Shown in pieces: positions 48,386 through 58,600 of a stretch of 59,588 nucleotides of DNA. How positions within the stretch are numbered: the first letter of the stretch is position 1; each line of letters opens with the position of its first letter. The translations under genes and the position numbers were made by a program. This DNA is from Sodalis sp. dw_96. Its GTDB lineage: Bacteria; Pseudomonadota; Gammaproteobacteria; Enterobacterales; Enterobacteriaceae. The notes below the pieces were generated by a model. It did no database searches. It was given only the letters and a program-made list of their open reading frames with translations, and was not told where the DNA came from. The stretch covers positions 1 through 59,588 of the forward strand of contig NZ_JAAVUT010000028.1 in the NCBI RefSeq assembly GCF_018449575.1. The letters run 5' to 3'.

Positions 48386-51300
48386 ATGCCGCAAGAAACA
48401 GGCAGCCTGATAATCAAGGTCACGCAGGATGGCGTAGCGAAAGCGGCTGACGCTCTGGGAGACCTCACGGCGGCAAGCGTGGCGGCCGAGAACGCGGCAG
48501 GCAATCTTGCCAGTGAAATGGCAACGACCAATACGGTATCGCGCACCGCCGCTGCTGGTGTAGATCTGTATGGCCGCCAGACTGCCGCGATGTCACAGAA
48601 GACTACTGCCGCATCCAAAAGCATCAATGGCGTTACCTCTGATATGGCAAGCCAGCAAGCGGCGCTGGTGGCGTTGCTTGGAAAGATTGATCCGGTTGTG
48701 GGTGCCTATGGCCGCCTGGATGAAATGGAAAAGCAGCTTAAGGGTTTCAGCGCCGCAGGGCTTATCGATGGTGATGATCTGACGGAATACGCTGCAAAGA
48801 TTGATTCAATGCGCACCAAGCTTGAGCAGGCCTCATATGCAGCAACGGCAGAAGGCCAAGCAGCGGCAAAGGCTGCAAGGGAGTCAGCAGCAGCTGATCA
48901 GCAGTCAATCGCAGCAAAAGAATCATTCATCAACAGCCTGAAGCAGCAAACTGAAACTCTTGGCATGACATCGGCTCAGTTGCTGGAATATAAGGCCGCA
49001 CAGTTGGGCGTTTCGGCTGAGGCGCAACCTCTAATCGCTAAACTATCGCAGCAAAATGTCGCTATGCGCACCGGCGGAATTACTGCTGGGCAATACGCCC
49101 AGGCCATGCGTTTATTGCCTATGCAGATCACTGACGTGGTGACCTCACTGGCTTCGGGTATGCCGATATGGTTGATCGCCATTCAGCAGGGCGGGCAGAT
49201 AAAGGATAGCTTTGGTGGTATAGGTAATGCGGCGAGGGCGATGCTTAGCTTCATCAACCCTGTAACGTTGGGTCTGGGCGCCATTGCCGTTGCCGGCGGT
49301 GCGCTGACCATCGCTTTCAAGCAGGGTAATGCTGAAATGGATGGCTACAACCAGGCCATCATTACTACCGGGCGGTATGCGGGCGTTTCAGCAGATCAGT
49401 TGGCTGATATGGCTAAATCGATTAGCTCGAATGTTGGCACCACGTCGCAGGCAGCCAAAGCGCTCACCGATACGCTGTCCACCGGCCAATTCAGCGGTGG
49501 CCAGTTAAAAATGGTTGCTCAGGCCGCTGTAGCAATGCAGGACGCGACCGGCAAGGCGATTGATGCGACCATTGCCGAGTTTCAGCGACTTGAACAGGAC
49601 CCGGTCAGTGCGTCCGAGTCGCTGAACAACCAATTCCATTATCTGACCGCTTCGGTATACGACCAAATCGCCGCACTGGAGCGCCAGGGCGATACCCAGC
49701 AGGCGGCCGCCGTTGCTGTCAGCGCATACGCTACCGCAGAACTGAACGCCGCCAATGATGTAAAGAACAATATGGGTGCCTTAGAGACGGCATGGGATGC
49801 AGTTGCCCGGGCGGCAAAGGGTGCGTGGGACGCAATGATGGATATCGGCCGGGCCCAAACGCCGGCTGATAAAATCAAAACTGCCACCGCAACCGTTAAC
49901 AATATTCAATCAAGCCTGTCCGGCCTGGACTCAATCGACACGTCGCAGGGTGGCATGCTGACCGGCGGGGTTGCCAACGCAAAGGCCAGATTAAAAGAGC
50001 AATTAATCACCGCCCAGAACGATTTGAGCAGCGCGCTGCTGACCAATCAGCGTGACTTGAATAAAGCCGCCAGTAATCAGGCTACAGCTTATTACAACGA
50101 TCAGGCGGTGCAGGCCACCAAATCGGTAAATACCCTCTATACCGCGGTGCTGACGAAAGCCCAGCAGCGAAAGCAAGATATCGATAAACTGAATAAGGAC
50201 ATGGCGAACGGGGCTATTTTGCCGGCCGGTGTCAGTTATGATGATTTGGTCAAACAGATCAACGACAAGTATAAAGACGCAGCGCCCAAAGCCGTAACCG
50301 ATAGCGCCGCAACGCGCATGCTGCTCGAGCTACAGGGACAGGAAGCGTCATTGCAAGGGCAGGTCGACACACAAAGCAAGCTCGGTGCCTGGGAGCAAAA
50401 ACGGCTTATTTTCAATCAGCAAATGGCCGACCTGCAGGGCAAGACAATCCTCACGGCAGATCAGAAAAGTCTTCTGGCTAACCAGGCTGGCCTGGATGTC
50501 GAGCTGGATAAACTTGTGGCGCTGGAAAAGCAGGCCAAGCAGCGCGAGGATATCCAAAAGCTTGAAGAGCGATCCGCTCAACTCAATGAAACTATGGCCT
50601 CGGCCTATTCAAACGCTGGCGATCAGTATGCCCGGCAACTCAACGCCTATGGGAAGGGTGATATTGAGCAGCAACGGACTAATGACACGTCCAGCATTTA
50701 TAAAGAGTACCAGCGCTACCAGGAACAGCTTGATAAAGGCACGCCGGCGGATGCGCTTAATTCTGACGCGTACAAAAAGGAAACGGCCAATATCAAAACG
50801 CAACTGGACGCCCGCCTGAAGCAGCAGAGCGACTATTATGCTCAATTGGATGCTCTTCAAAGCGACTGGACGAACGGCGCCACGTCCGCGTATCAAAATT
50901 ATCTCGACTCGGCCAAAGATATCGCCGGCCAGACGAAAACAGCCTTCACCGACGCATTCAGCGGCATGGAAGATGCGCTGGTCTCGTTTGTCACGACCGG
51001 CAAGCTGAATTTTTCCAGCTTCGCCACGTCTGTCCTGAATGACCTGGCGCGGATCGCCATTAAAAGCGCGGAATCCTCTTTTCTGCAAGGCGTGGTCAGT
51101 ATTGCGTCTGGATTAATTGGCGGCGCATCTTCATCGACGGCTTCTGCCTCTGGTAGCAGCTTCTCTTCTGGCGCTTATAGCAATCTGAGCCTGAACGCCA
51201 AAGGCGGCGTCTATGATTCCCCCAGCCTGAGCGCCTATAGTGGGCGTGTGGTTGACCGACCGACGCTCTTTGCGTTCGCCGCAGGCGGGGGCGTGATGGG

Positions 51301-51553
51301 CGAGGCGGGCCCGGAAGCAATATTGCCCTTGTCCCGCGGCTCGGATGGATCTCTGGGTGTTCGCGCGAAGGGCGGATCTGCTGCAACTGTGGCATTTGCG
51401 CCGCATATCGAGATGAACATCGATCAGCGCGGAAACACGAATGACCAGCAGCAGCAGAACAACAACGCCTTGCTGAAGGGCGTCAACCAACTTATGAATG
51501 CTAAATTAGCAAACTTCAAAATGGAAATGCAGCGGCCCGGGTTCAATAATTAA
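48386..51553 (+). CDS. Tail tape measure protein
   Basis: A 1055-residue protein that sets tail length and enters the host with DNA. An N-terminal coiled region (about 1-210), a tape-measure domain with hydrophobic helices (about 245-320: MPIWLIAIQQGGQIKDSFGG, then NPVTLGLGAIAVAGGALTIA), long coiled coils, and a lambda-H-like C-terminal domain (LSSFATSVLNDL-type region, then GVMGEAGPEAILPLSRG). GGAG precedes the ATG. From its length the tail should be about as long as lambda's or longer. Confidence 0.92.
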   Translation: MPQETGSLIIKVTQDGVAKAADALGDLTAASVAAENAAGNLASEMATTNTVSRTAAAGVDLYGRQTAAMSQKTTAASKSINGVTSDMASQQAALVALLGKIDPVVGAYGRLDEMEKQLKGFSAAGLIDGDDLTEYAAKIDSMRTKLEQASYAATAEGQAAAKAARESAAADQQSIAAKESFINSLKQQTETLGMTSAQLLEYKAAQLGVSAEAQPLIAKLSQQNVAMRTGGITAGQYAQAMRLLPMQITDVVTSLASGMPIWLIAIQQGGQIKDSFGGIGNAARAMLSFINPVTLGLGAIAVAGGALTIAFKQGNAEMDGYNQAIITTGRYAGVSADQLADMAKSISSNVGTTSQAAKALTDTLSTGQFSGGQLKMVAQAAVAMQDATGKAIDATIAEFQRLEQDPVSASESLNNQFHYLTASVYDQIAALERQGDTQQAAAVAVSAYATAELNAANDVKNNMGALETAWDAVARAAKGAWDAMMDIGRAQTPADKIKTATATVNNIQSSLSGLDSIDTSQGGMLTGGVANAKARLKEQLITAQNDLSSALLTNQRDLNKAASNQATAYYNDQAVQATKSVNTLYTAVLTKAQQRKQDIDKLNKDMANGAILPAGVSYDDLVKQINDKYKDAAPKAVTDSAATRMLLELQGQEASLQGQVDTQSKLGAWEQKRLIFNQQMADLQGKTILTADQKSLLANQAGLDVELDKLVALEKQAKQREDIQKLEERSAQLNETMASAYSNAGDQYARQLNAYGKGDIEQQRTNDTSSIYKEYQRYQEQLDKGTPADALNSDAYKKETANIKTQLDARLKQQSDYYAQLDALQSDWTNGATSAYQNYLDSAKDIAGQTKTAFTDAFSGMEDALVSFVTTGKLNFSSFATSVLNDLARIAIKSAESSFLQGVVSIASGLIGGASSSTASASGSSFSSGAYSNLSLNAKGGVYDSPSLSAYSGRVVDRPTLFAFAAGGGVMGEAGPEAILPLSRGSDGSLGVRAKGGSAATVAFAPHIEMNIDQRGNTNDQQQQNNNALLKGVNQLMNAKLANFKMEMQRPGFNN

Positions 51554-51565
51554 ACGGAGCGTGGT

Positions 51566-51898
51566 ATGTACGAGTTTAAATGGCTACCCGACCAGGACAA
51601 TTTCACCGGTACCGCCGCGCCGCTGGTAAGGGTAGTGAGCTACGGCGACGGTTATGAGCAACGCCAGAAGAATGGCATCCATCACGACATGCGCTCGTAC
51701 TCGCTGACGTTTACCGGTGAACGTGAATATGTCGATGAGATTGAGCGTTTCCTGACTGACCGCGGGGCCGTCGAGGCATTCACCTGGAAGGCACAGGACC
51801 AATGGATTAACCGGACATTCAAATGCGCAACCTGGACGCGCGCTATTAACGGGCTCTGGGAAACGCTCACGGCGACGTTTCAGGAAGTCGTTGCTTAG
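51566..51898 (+). CDS. Minor tail protein M
   Basis: A 110-residue protein of the lambda M family (VRVVSYGDGYEQRQKNGIHH, then FTWKAQDQWINRTFKCATW). It joins the tail tip complex to the tape measure. GGAG precedes the ATG, 12 bases after the tape measure stop. In lambda it is followed directly by L; here a two-gene insertion separates them. Confidence 0.9.
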   Translation: MYEFKWLPDQDNFTGTAAPLVRVVSYGDGYEQRQKNGIHHDMRSYSLTFTGEREYVDEIERFLTDRGAVEAFTWKAQDQWINRTFKCATWTRAINGLWETLTATFQEVVA

Positions 51899-51973
51899 CA
51901 TCCTCATGATTTGCGTTGTTTTGCGCTTCGCTGGTGATATGCTGTTGCAAAATGTTACTGGCGAGGGAAGGAA

Positions 51974-52381
51974 GTGAAAAAAATTATATTGGCATTTTTT
52001 ATCTTTGGCCTAGCTGGATGTGCCAGGCCTTACGGACCAGCAGAGCAAGTTCTAAATAAAGATATTGTGTCACCCAAATCTGGAGAACAGCAGACCAAGA
52101 TTACCGTTACAAGGAATAAACAATTCATAGGTGGTGGCAGCGGAGGGATGTGTAAATTTTTAGTGACCATTGATGGAAGTGACGTCGCGCTTTTAAAACA
52201 GAATCAATTTGTGACCGCCTATATTACAAATGGGTCACATAAATTAAAGGTAAGCAATGAATGCAATGTTCTTACCATGGGCATGAGAAAGACGCTTGAT
52301 ATTATAGCTAATGGAACAGAGCAGCAGTATATCGCTGAAAATGGCTTTTGGGGACAATATAGAATGTGGCGTACAAAATAA
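51974..52381 (+). CDS. Lipoprotein inserted between M and L
   Basis: A 135-residue lipoprotein from GTG 51974: signal MKKIILAFFIFGLAGC with a canonical LAGC lipobox (Cys16), then a beta-rich domain with a Gly-rich turn (GGGSGGM) and two more cysteines. AT-rich compared with the tail genes. Position and type recall phage-coded superinfection exclusion lipoproteins, but it has no named family I can give. It runs into a second exported protein gene 11 bases later. Confidence 0.72.
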   Translation: MKKIILAFFIFGLAGCARPYGPAEQVLNKDIVSPKSGEQQTKITVTRNKQFIGGGSGGMCKFLVTIDGSDVALLKQNQFVTAYITNGSHKLKVSNECNVLTMGMRKTLDIIANGTEQQYIAENGFWGQYRMWRTK

Positions 52382-52392
52382 TGAGGTGATAG

Positions 52393-53316
52393 ATGAGAAA
52401 AATAAGAATTAGGATATTTTTTTTATTATTTTGTATGATTCCATGGACATCATTTGCTTCTGATTGGGTATACAGCCAGAAAAAAGATGAAATGAGGAAT
52501 GCGGTTAGCTATTCTGCATATTTGCCATCATTGAATTCTGTGGAATTTAATTATCCATATAATGGTGGTTCAAGTTTGAGTATTGTTTTTATCAGTAATG
52601 ACAATAAAATTGTTGATAAAGCAGGAATTAGCCTGACAAAAGGCCAGATGTTTTGTGCAGATGATGAAAAATGTTATGCGCATGCTAAGTTTGATGATGG
52701 TAGAATTATAAACTTGAATATGATAATAAGTAAATCTAATCCCGACACTGCCCTTATTGTAGGACCTAAAGGATTTGCTGATGATGTTTTTTTATCAAAA
52801 GGTGTAATTATAGAGGTTCCTGTATTTAAAGATGGAGAGATTCAATTTAAATTTAATCTCGATGGGTTCAAGTGGAGGGGCGCACCTGAAAACTTACCAT
52901 TTGTGACATCACTTGGTTCGTTTCCCTTCGGAAAAAGAACCGATGAATTAGATTTAAAATTAAAAAATGGGCAACAAACAATTAATGGTGAGTCTTGTTT
53001 TGTACTGCCAGATATAAATTTATTCAAAACAATAAACTTAAAAACAAATGTTAAATACTGTGGCTTTAATGGATACCTTGTATCTGTCGGAGCTACCTAT
53101 CCATATAACCAAAATAATTATAGAAAGTTGGTTGCAGAAATTGGTAAGTATCGTGGAATGTCAGGGAAAATAAATAATTCATTTTACATGTGGGGCTTGG
53201 ATGAATATGGCGAGTTGACAACCATTTTTATGTATTTGAGTAAAAAAGATGGTATTTCATTTATAGCAAGCTATTCGCCTGTATCCATAAAGGTATCAAA
53301 CGCACCAAAACAATAA
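52393..53316 (+). CDS. Secreted protein of unknown function, AT-rich
   Basis: A 307-residue protein with a signal peptide (FFLLFCMIPWTSFASDW; cleavage likely after FAS). Residues 23-70 (SDWVYSQKKDEMRNAVSYSA) resemble a small domain found in many proteobacterial exported proteins. The rest is beta-rich with cysteine pairs (CADDEKC, SC, YC). Much more AT-rich than neighbours. It forms a cassette with the lipoprotein gene and ends before its own terminator. Function not known. Confidence 0.7.
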   Translation: MRKIRIRIFFLLFCMIPWTSFASDWVYSQKKDEMRNAVSYSAYLPSLNSVEFNYPYNGGSSLSIVFISNDNKIVDKAGISLTKGQMFCADDEKCYAHAKFDDGRIINLNMIISKSNPDTALIVGPKGFADDVFLSKGVIIEVPVFKDGEIQFKFNLDGFKWRGAPENLPFVTSLGSFPFGKRTDELDLKLKNGQQTINGESCFVLPDINLFKTINLKTNVKYCGFNGYLVSVGATYPYNQNNYRKLVAEIGKYRGMSGKINNSFYMWGLDEYGELTTIFMYLSKKDGISFIASYSPVSIKVSNAPKQ

Positions 53317-53356
53317 ATAGAACATTTTTTATAATCAATTTGTCATAAATATCAAT

Positions 53357-53379
53357 GCTCGCTGCGGCGAGCTTTTTTT
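53357..53379 (+). terminator. Terminator after the exported cassette
   Basis: GCTCGC-TGCG-GCGAGC followed by seven T, 14 bases before the L start. Confidence 0.85.
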
Positions 53380-53392
53380 ATGGGAGTAATTC

Positions 53393-54097
53393 ATGCGAGA
53401 TATTCCAGACTCGATGCGAATCGACGTCACCCAAATCGAGCAGCCAGCGCTATTAGAGCTTTTCGAAGTCGATCTAACAGAATTTGGCGGCGATATTTAC
53501 CGGTTCCATTCCGGCTTGAACGGACGATTACAGCCGGTTGTGTGGCAGGGCGAAACATATCAGCCTTACCCGGTTGAGGCGTCAGGCTTCGAAGTTAGCG
53601 GCACCGGCACCAGTAACCGCCCGACGCTCACCCTGGCCAATATCAGTGGGCTGATAACCGGCATCAACCAGGACTATGACGACGCCGTGGGCGCCATTGT
53701 TACCCGGCGGCAGGTGTACGAGCAATACCTCGACGCTGTGAACTATCCCAACGGCAACTCTCAGGCAGATCCAACGATGGAATCAGTAACGCGCTATGTG
53801 ATTGAGCAATGCGCCAACCTGCAAACCGAATTTGTTTCCTACACGCTGTGCCTGCCATCAGAAAGCGACGGCGCGCTGTTGCCGACGAGAACTATCCTGG
53901 CTGACGTTTGTTCATGGGTTTATCGGTCTGCTGATTGCAGCTATACCGGCGGGCCGGTGGCGGATGAGTTTGACGTTCCCACATCTGACAGCAGCAAAGA
54001 TAAGTGCGGCAAGCGATTGGCTTCTTGCAAGCTTCGGTTTGGTAGCGCAGGCGTTCTTTCTTTCGGCGGCTTCCCGGCAGCAAACAAGATTAAATAG
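53393..54097 (+). CDS. Minor tail protein L
   Basis: A 234-residue protein of the lambda L family (EVDLTEFGGDIYRFH, then EVSGTGTSNRPTLTLANI). Four cysteines near the C terminus (ADVCSW, SADC, DKCGKR, SCKL) match those that hold an iron-sulphur cluster in lambda L. GGGAG precedes the ATG. Confidence 0.9.
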   Translation: MRDIPDSMRIDVTQIEQPALLELFEVDLTEFGGDIYRFHSGLNGRLQPVVWQGETYQPYPVEASGFEVSGTGTSNRPTLTLANISGLITGINQDYDDAVGAIVTRRQVYEQYLDAVNYPNGNSQADPTMESVTRYVIEQCANLQTEFVSYTLCLPSESDGALLPTRTILADVCSWVYRSADCSYTGGPVADEFDVPTSDSSKDKCGKRLASCKLRFGSAGVLSFGGFPAANKIK

Positions 54098-54105
54098 CAG
54101 GCCCC

Positions 54106-54849
54106 ATGATTGAAGATGACATTTTGGCTCACTCCTCTGCATGCGCTCAGGAAGAGTGCTGCGGTTTGGTGGTGGGCGACGAGTATGTCCGGTGCCGGAA
54201 CATGGCCGGTACACCGGAATCAAGCTTTGAAATCCACCCTGATGATTGGTCTGCCGCTGAAGATAAAGGAGACATTCAGGCGGTGGTGCATAGCCATCCT
54301 GGCGGCGTACCGTTTCTCAGCGAAGCTGACCGGATTATGCAATGTCGCAGCGGCTTGCCCTGGTGGCTCGTATGCAATGGCGCGATCCGCAAATTTCGCT
54401 GCGCACCACCGCTATTGGGCCGCAAGTTCGAGCATGGCGTAATGGACTGCTACACGATCATGCGCGACGCATATCACTTGTGCGGCCATGACCTGCCCGA
54501 CTTCGAGCGCAAGGATGATTGGTGGAAGGGCAAAGCGGATTTGTACTTCGAGAACATGGCCGCCGGCGGCTTCGTTCGGCTGGGCGACGGCGCGGAAATA
54601 TTTCCAGGTGACGTTTTCCTAATGTGTCTGGACCTGGCCGGCCAGACCATTCCCAAAGCCACCCATTCGGCAATATATATCGGCAATCAACAAATTTTGC
54701 ACCAACGCCCCAATGCGCTCAGTAAGCGCGACGTTTATGGTGGCTTCTGGCAAAAAATTACGCATTCAACCTGGAGGTATCAAAAATGGCAACAGTCAGA
54801 TTTTACGGGGATCTTAAACGATTTGGCAGCGAGTTCCAACTCGAGGTAG
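54106..54849 (+). CDS. Tail assembly protein K (JAMM plus NlpC/P60)
   Basis: A 247-residue protein with two peptidase domains. The N-terminal JAB/MPN domain has EECCG and HSHPGG with Asp75 (JAMM zinc site: His62, His64). The C-terminal NlpC/P60 domain has Cys115 in GVMDCYTIMRD and His in KATHSAIYIG. Lambda K homologues act at the tail tip. It overlaps gene I by 64 bases. Confidence 0.9.
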   Translation: MIEDDILAHSSACAQEECCGLVVGDEYVRCRNMAGTPESSFEIHPDDWSAAEDKGDIQAVVHSHPGGVPFLSEADRIMQCRSGLPWWLVCNGAIRKFRCAPPLLGRKFEHGVMDCYTIMRDAYHLCGHDLPDFERKDDWWKGKADLYFENMAAGGFVRLGDGAEIFPGDVFLMCLDLAGQTIPKATHSAIYIGNQQILHQRPNALSKRDVYGGFWQKITHSTWRYQKWQQSDFTGILNDLAASSNSR

Positions 54850-55349
54850 AGACGGGGGCGGAAGCGCTGCGGGCTTTACTCATCCAGATCCCGGGCCTAC
54901 GCCAGCACATCAGCGAGGGCCGTTATAAGGTCCGCGTAGGGGAGAAACAACTCACCATGGACACGCTGAAAAAAGGGATGCATACCCGCTTGAAACGACA
55001 TACCGAAATCCGCATCACGCCGGTTGTTGCCGGTGCAAAAAACGGGGGATTATTCCAGACTATCTTAGGAGCCGCCTTAATAGTCATAGGAGTGATTTTT
55101 TCAGAAACGCCATTTGGAGCACCCTTAATTGCTACCGGTATCGGCCTTGCTGCCGGCGGCGTCGCCCAGATGCTCACCAAAACGCCCAAAACCAGCACGT
55201 CATCCAGTGCTGACAACGGGGCCACCAACAACTATTTCTCATCCCTTGAGAACGTAGTCGGCCAAGGCGATCCGGTCCCGCTACTTTATGGCCGTATGCG
55301 TGTCGGCTCGCACGTTATTTCACAGGGATTGATAACCGACAAATCCTAA
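54786..55349 (+). CDS. Tail assembly protein I
   Basis: A 187-residue protein of the lambda I family: a ubiquitin-like N-terminal part (VRFYGDLKRFGSEFQLEVET), a hydrophobic Gly-rich middle (about residues 88-128) and the ending GDPVPLLYGRMRVGS. GGAGG precedes the ATG. It overlaps K strongly, as in lambda. Confidence 0.88.
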   Translation: MATVRFYGDLKRFGSEFQLEVETGAEALRALLIQIPGLRQHISEGRYKVRVGEKQLTMDTLKKGMHTRLKRHTEIRITPVVAGAKNGGLFQTILGAALIVIGVIFSETPFGAPLIATGIGLAAGGVAQMLTKTPKTSTSSSADNGATNNYFSSLENVVGQGDPVPLLYGRMRVGSHVISQGLITDKS

Positions 55350-55429
55350 GCAAGCTCATTCAAAATTGCGTTCCCTTGCAAGCCCCCAGTGTTAGGATGT
55401 GGCGAAGTATTACTCGCGGACTCAGCGCT

Positions 55430-55564
55430 ATGAAGATGAATGAATGGAAACCAATAGTCACTTTGATTGTAGTGATTTTTTTCGGGTTAGTGACTTATAT
55501 GAGTAGCAGCAAGGAAGCGGCGACAGTACCGGTTGCCACTCCTGTGGCTCACGGCGCGCCATAG
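55430..55564 (+). CDS. Small membrane protein between I and J (44 aa)
   Basis: A 44-residue peptide (MKMNEWKPIVTLIVVIFFGL start) with one membrane helix (about residues 9-25) and a Pro/Ala-rich tail. The frame is open back to 55376, but the ATG at 55430 (or 55436) fits a membrane peptide best. Followed by a terminator. Probably a moron with a membrane role in the lysogen. Confidence 0.5.
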   Translation: MKMNEWKPIVTLIVVIFFGLVTYMSSSKEAATVPVATPVAHGAP

Positions 55565-55605
55565 GCTGCTTTCAATTCGAATTTTGTTAATCAATCAAAA
55601 ATTAC

Positions 55606-55630
55606 GGCTCACTTCGGCGGGCCTTTTTTT
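55606..55630 (+). terminator. Terminator before J
   Basis: GGCTC-loop-GGGCC (one G-U pair) followed by seven T, 13 bases before the J start codon. Confidence 0.75.
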
Positions 55631-55643
55631 ATGGGAGTAATCC

Positions 55644-58600
55644 ATGGGCGGAAGCAGCGGCGGAAGCAGCAAAACCCCGACAGAGCAGGCGGATAACCTC
55701 AAATCAAAACAGCGCATCCAGATTATCGACCTGATTTCGGAAGGGCCGATATTTGGCCCGGTGGACGGCCTTAAATCTTTTTACCTGAATGACACTCCTG
55801 TCCTTGATTCCAATGGCAATGCCAATTTTACCGGCGTTGATGCCGAATGGACCTCGGGAACACAGGATCAGGCGTATCTGACCGGCTATTCGGACGTTGA
55901 GAACGAAATTGGCGTCAGTACTGAATTGGTTTACGCCACGCCCATCGTGAAGACCGTGACAGACGCGGATGTTAATCGGGTGCGGCTAACTGTAGGCGTT
56001 GATTCCCTGCTTTCGCAGGACGATGACGGTGACCTGAATTACGCCACCGTCCATATGCAAATCCAGATACAAAACACTGCCGAAACGTGGGACACCGTCG
56101 ACAACATCACCATCACAGGCAAAACGACCAGCCAGTATCTCGAATCGCACATCATCAACGCGCCCGGGCACACGCCCTGGTCTTTCCGAGTGGTACGCCA
56201 GGAGGTAGATAGCACTTCAACGAAGCTGCAAAACGGGACTTATTTCAGCAGCTATACCGAAATCATTGACGCCAAACTGAGCTATCCGAACAGCGCTATA
56301 GTCGGGACGACGATTGACTATACCGGCCAGTTCAGTGGCATCCCGGCCCGCACTTACGATATGAAAGGGCTTATCGTCCAGGTCCCGAGCAATTACGACC
56401 CGGTGGCCCGCACGTATGCCGGGTTGTGGAATGGGACATTTCAAAACGCCTGGACGGATAACCCTGCGTGGGTATTTTACGACCTGGTCACCAATACCCG
56501 ATATGGCCTGGGTAAGCGTCTCGGACAGTTCGGTTGCGACAAGTGGGCCCTCTATGCCATAGCGCAGTTCTGCGATTCGCTTGTCGATGACGGATTCGGC
56601 GGACAAGAGCCGCGCTTTGCCTGCAATCTGTATATCACCGACCAGCGGGCGGCCTATGACGTCCTGAACGATCTGGCCTCTTCGTTCCGAGGAATGCCAA
56701 TCTGGGACGGGTTGCAGATGACTGTCGTGCAGGATAGGCCTGTCGATCCGGTGTGGGCCTATACCAATGCCAATGTTACCGTAGATGGATTCAAATACGC
56801 CTCCAGCGCCCGCAAAGCGCGCCACACGGCGATACAGGTCAGTTGGGTCAACCCTGACAACGACTGGGCATCCGATATCGAGTACGTCTCTGACGATTCG
56901 CTGATTGCCCGCTATGGTCTGAATGTGTCGCAGGTAACGGCTTTCGGCTGCACCTCCAGAGGCCAGGCGAACCGGGTAGGGCGCTGGATCCTCAAAACTG
57001 AGCAGCTCGAAACCCAAACGGTCACGTTTGATGTGGGCCGCGATGGGCTTAATAACCTGCCCGGCGACATCATTACCGTGGCGGACAATGATTATGCCGG
57101 CGCCCGCATGGGTGGCCGCGTGATAGCGTTTTCGGGTACGTCAGTCACGCTCGACGCGCCGGTGGAAATTGCCGAAACTGAAACGGCCTATTTTTCCTAT
57201 TTGAACGACGCGGCCGCTATGGTGAAAATCCAGATTGCCGCACCCGTTTCAGGCAGCCAGATAACCCTGGCCAGCGCGCCGGCCGGGCTGCGCAAATGGG
57301 GCATATTCACCATTTCCAAAAGTAGCCTTGCGACCAGGTTATTTCGCTGTCTAGCGATAACCGATAATGTTGATGATGGCACATACAGCATTACCGCATT
57401 GCAGCATGACCCGAATAAACAAGCCGAAGTGGACCTGGGCGAGCAGTTCGATACTCCCACCACGACGCTTTATGGCAGCTCCATACCGGCCCCGGAACAT
57501 ATCGCCATCGATGACTCTGTGGCGAATGATGTTTATCAGATCCGCATCACCTGGGATACGGCAAAAATCTACACCGGGATCACTTTCAATCTGAAACTGG
57601 TCCGCCATGACGCCGGCGGCGATGTGGTGGTGTTGCGCGCCAACACGGCGGACATGCAATACACAGTCGGCAACCTGTCGCTGGGCAGCTATTCGGTCTT
57701 CATCCGCGGCATGAACGCCGCCGGCCAGCTTGGCGAAGAGTCCGAAGTGGACATGACCATAGGGCCGCCGCTGGCGCCGTCCTCCTTGTCGCTCTACAGC
57801 ACGAATTTCAGCATCAAAATTGTCCCGGTAGTGAATGGTGTGGTGACGCTCGGCACCCGGTATCAGTTCTACCGCGGCGCCAGCCTAAGCGAGGCCCTCG
57901 CCATGGCGAACTATGTCGGGCAGGGCTATGAATTTCTCGACGATGGCCTGACGCCGCTAACGACCTATTGGTATGCTGTCAGGGCATTCAATAATATCGG
58001 GCGCTCAGCTTTGGTAACCGGCAGCATCGCGACCAAAAAAGACGCCACCGACATCATGACGGTCATCAGCGACGCTATTCCTGATATCGAATGGGCGCGG
58101 GATTTGTCCCAGGAAGTTGCGGTAAACACCTCAGCGGTAGGGCTGCTTTCAGACCGTGCGTATCTCGTCGTGAATAACGAGGGGAAAGTATCGGGCATAG
58201 CGATAACGACCAGCCCCGGCGCATCCGTGGTTGATATCCTGGCAAACTATTTTGCCGTTACCGACCCGAGCACGTTGCAGAGAAAACTTTATTGGGATGG
58301 CAATAATAACCGCTTAGTGATCGAAGGAGAGGTTAACGCTATCGCGGGCACATTCCAGAATGTCACCATCGCGCAAAACTGCAATATTTTAGGGACTCTG
58401 ACTGCCGCCCAAATATCGGGAGGGACGGCCGCCAACTCCAGCATTGATTTAACTGGCGTTTCAGACCCCAACGGTAACGCGACCCATACACAGGATTTTC
58501 ATAAAAACTTGATGGCAAACTCATATGTAAATCGCGTCCTGACTATCGTCGGGCCGATGAGCATCGGAGCATCCGCTAACGGGCCAGGCTCTTTATCTGT

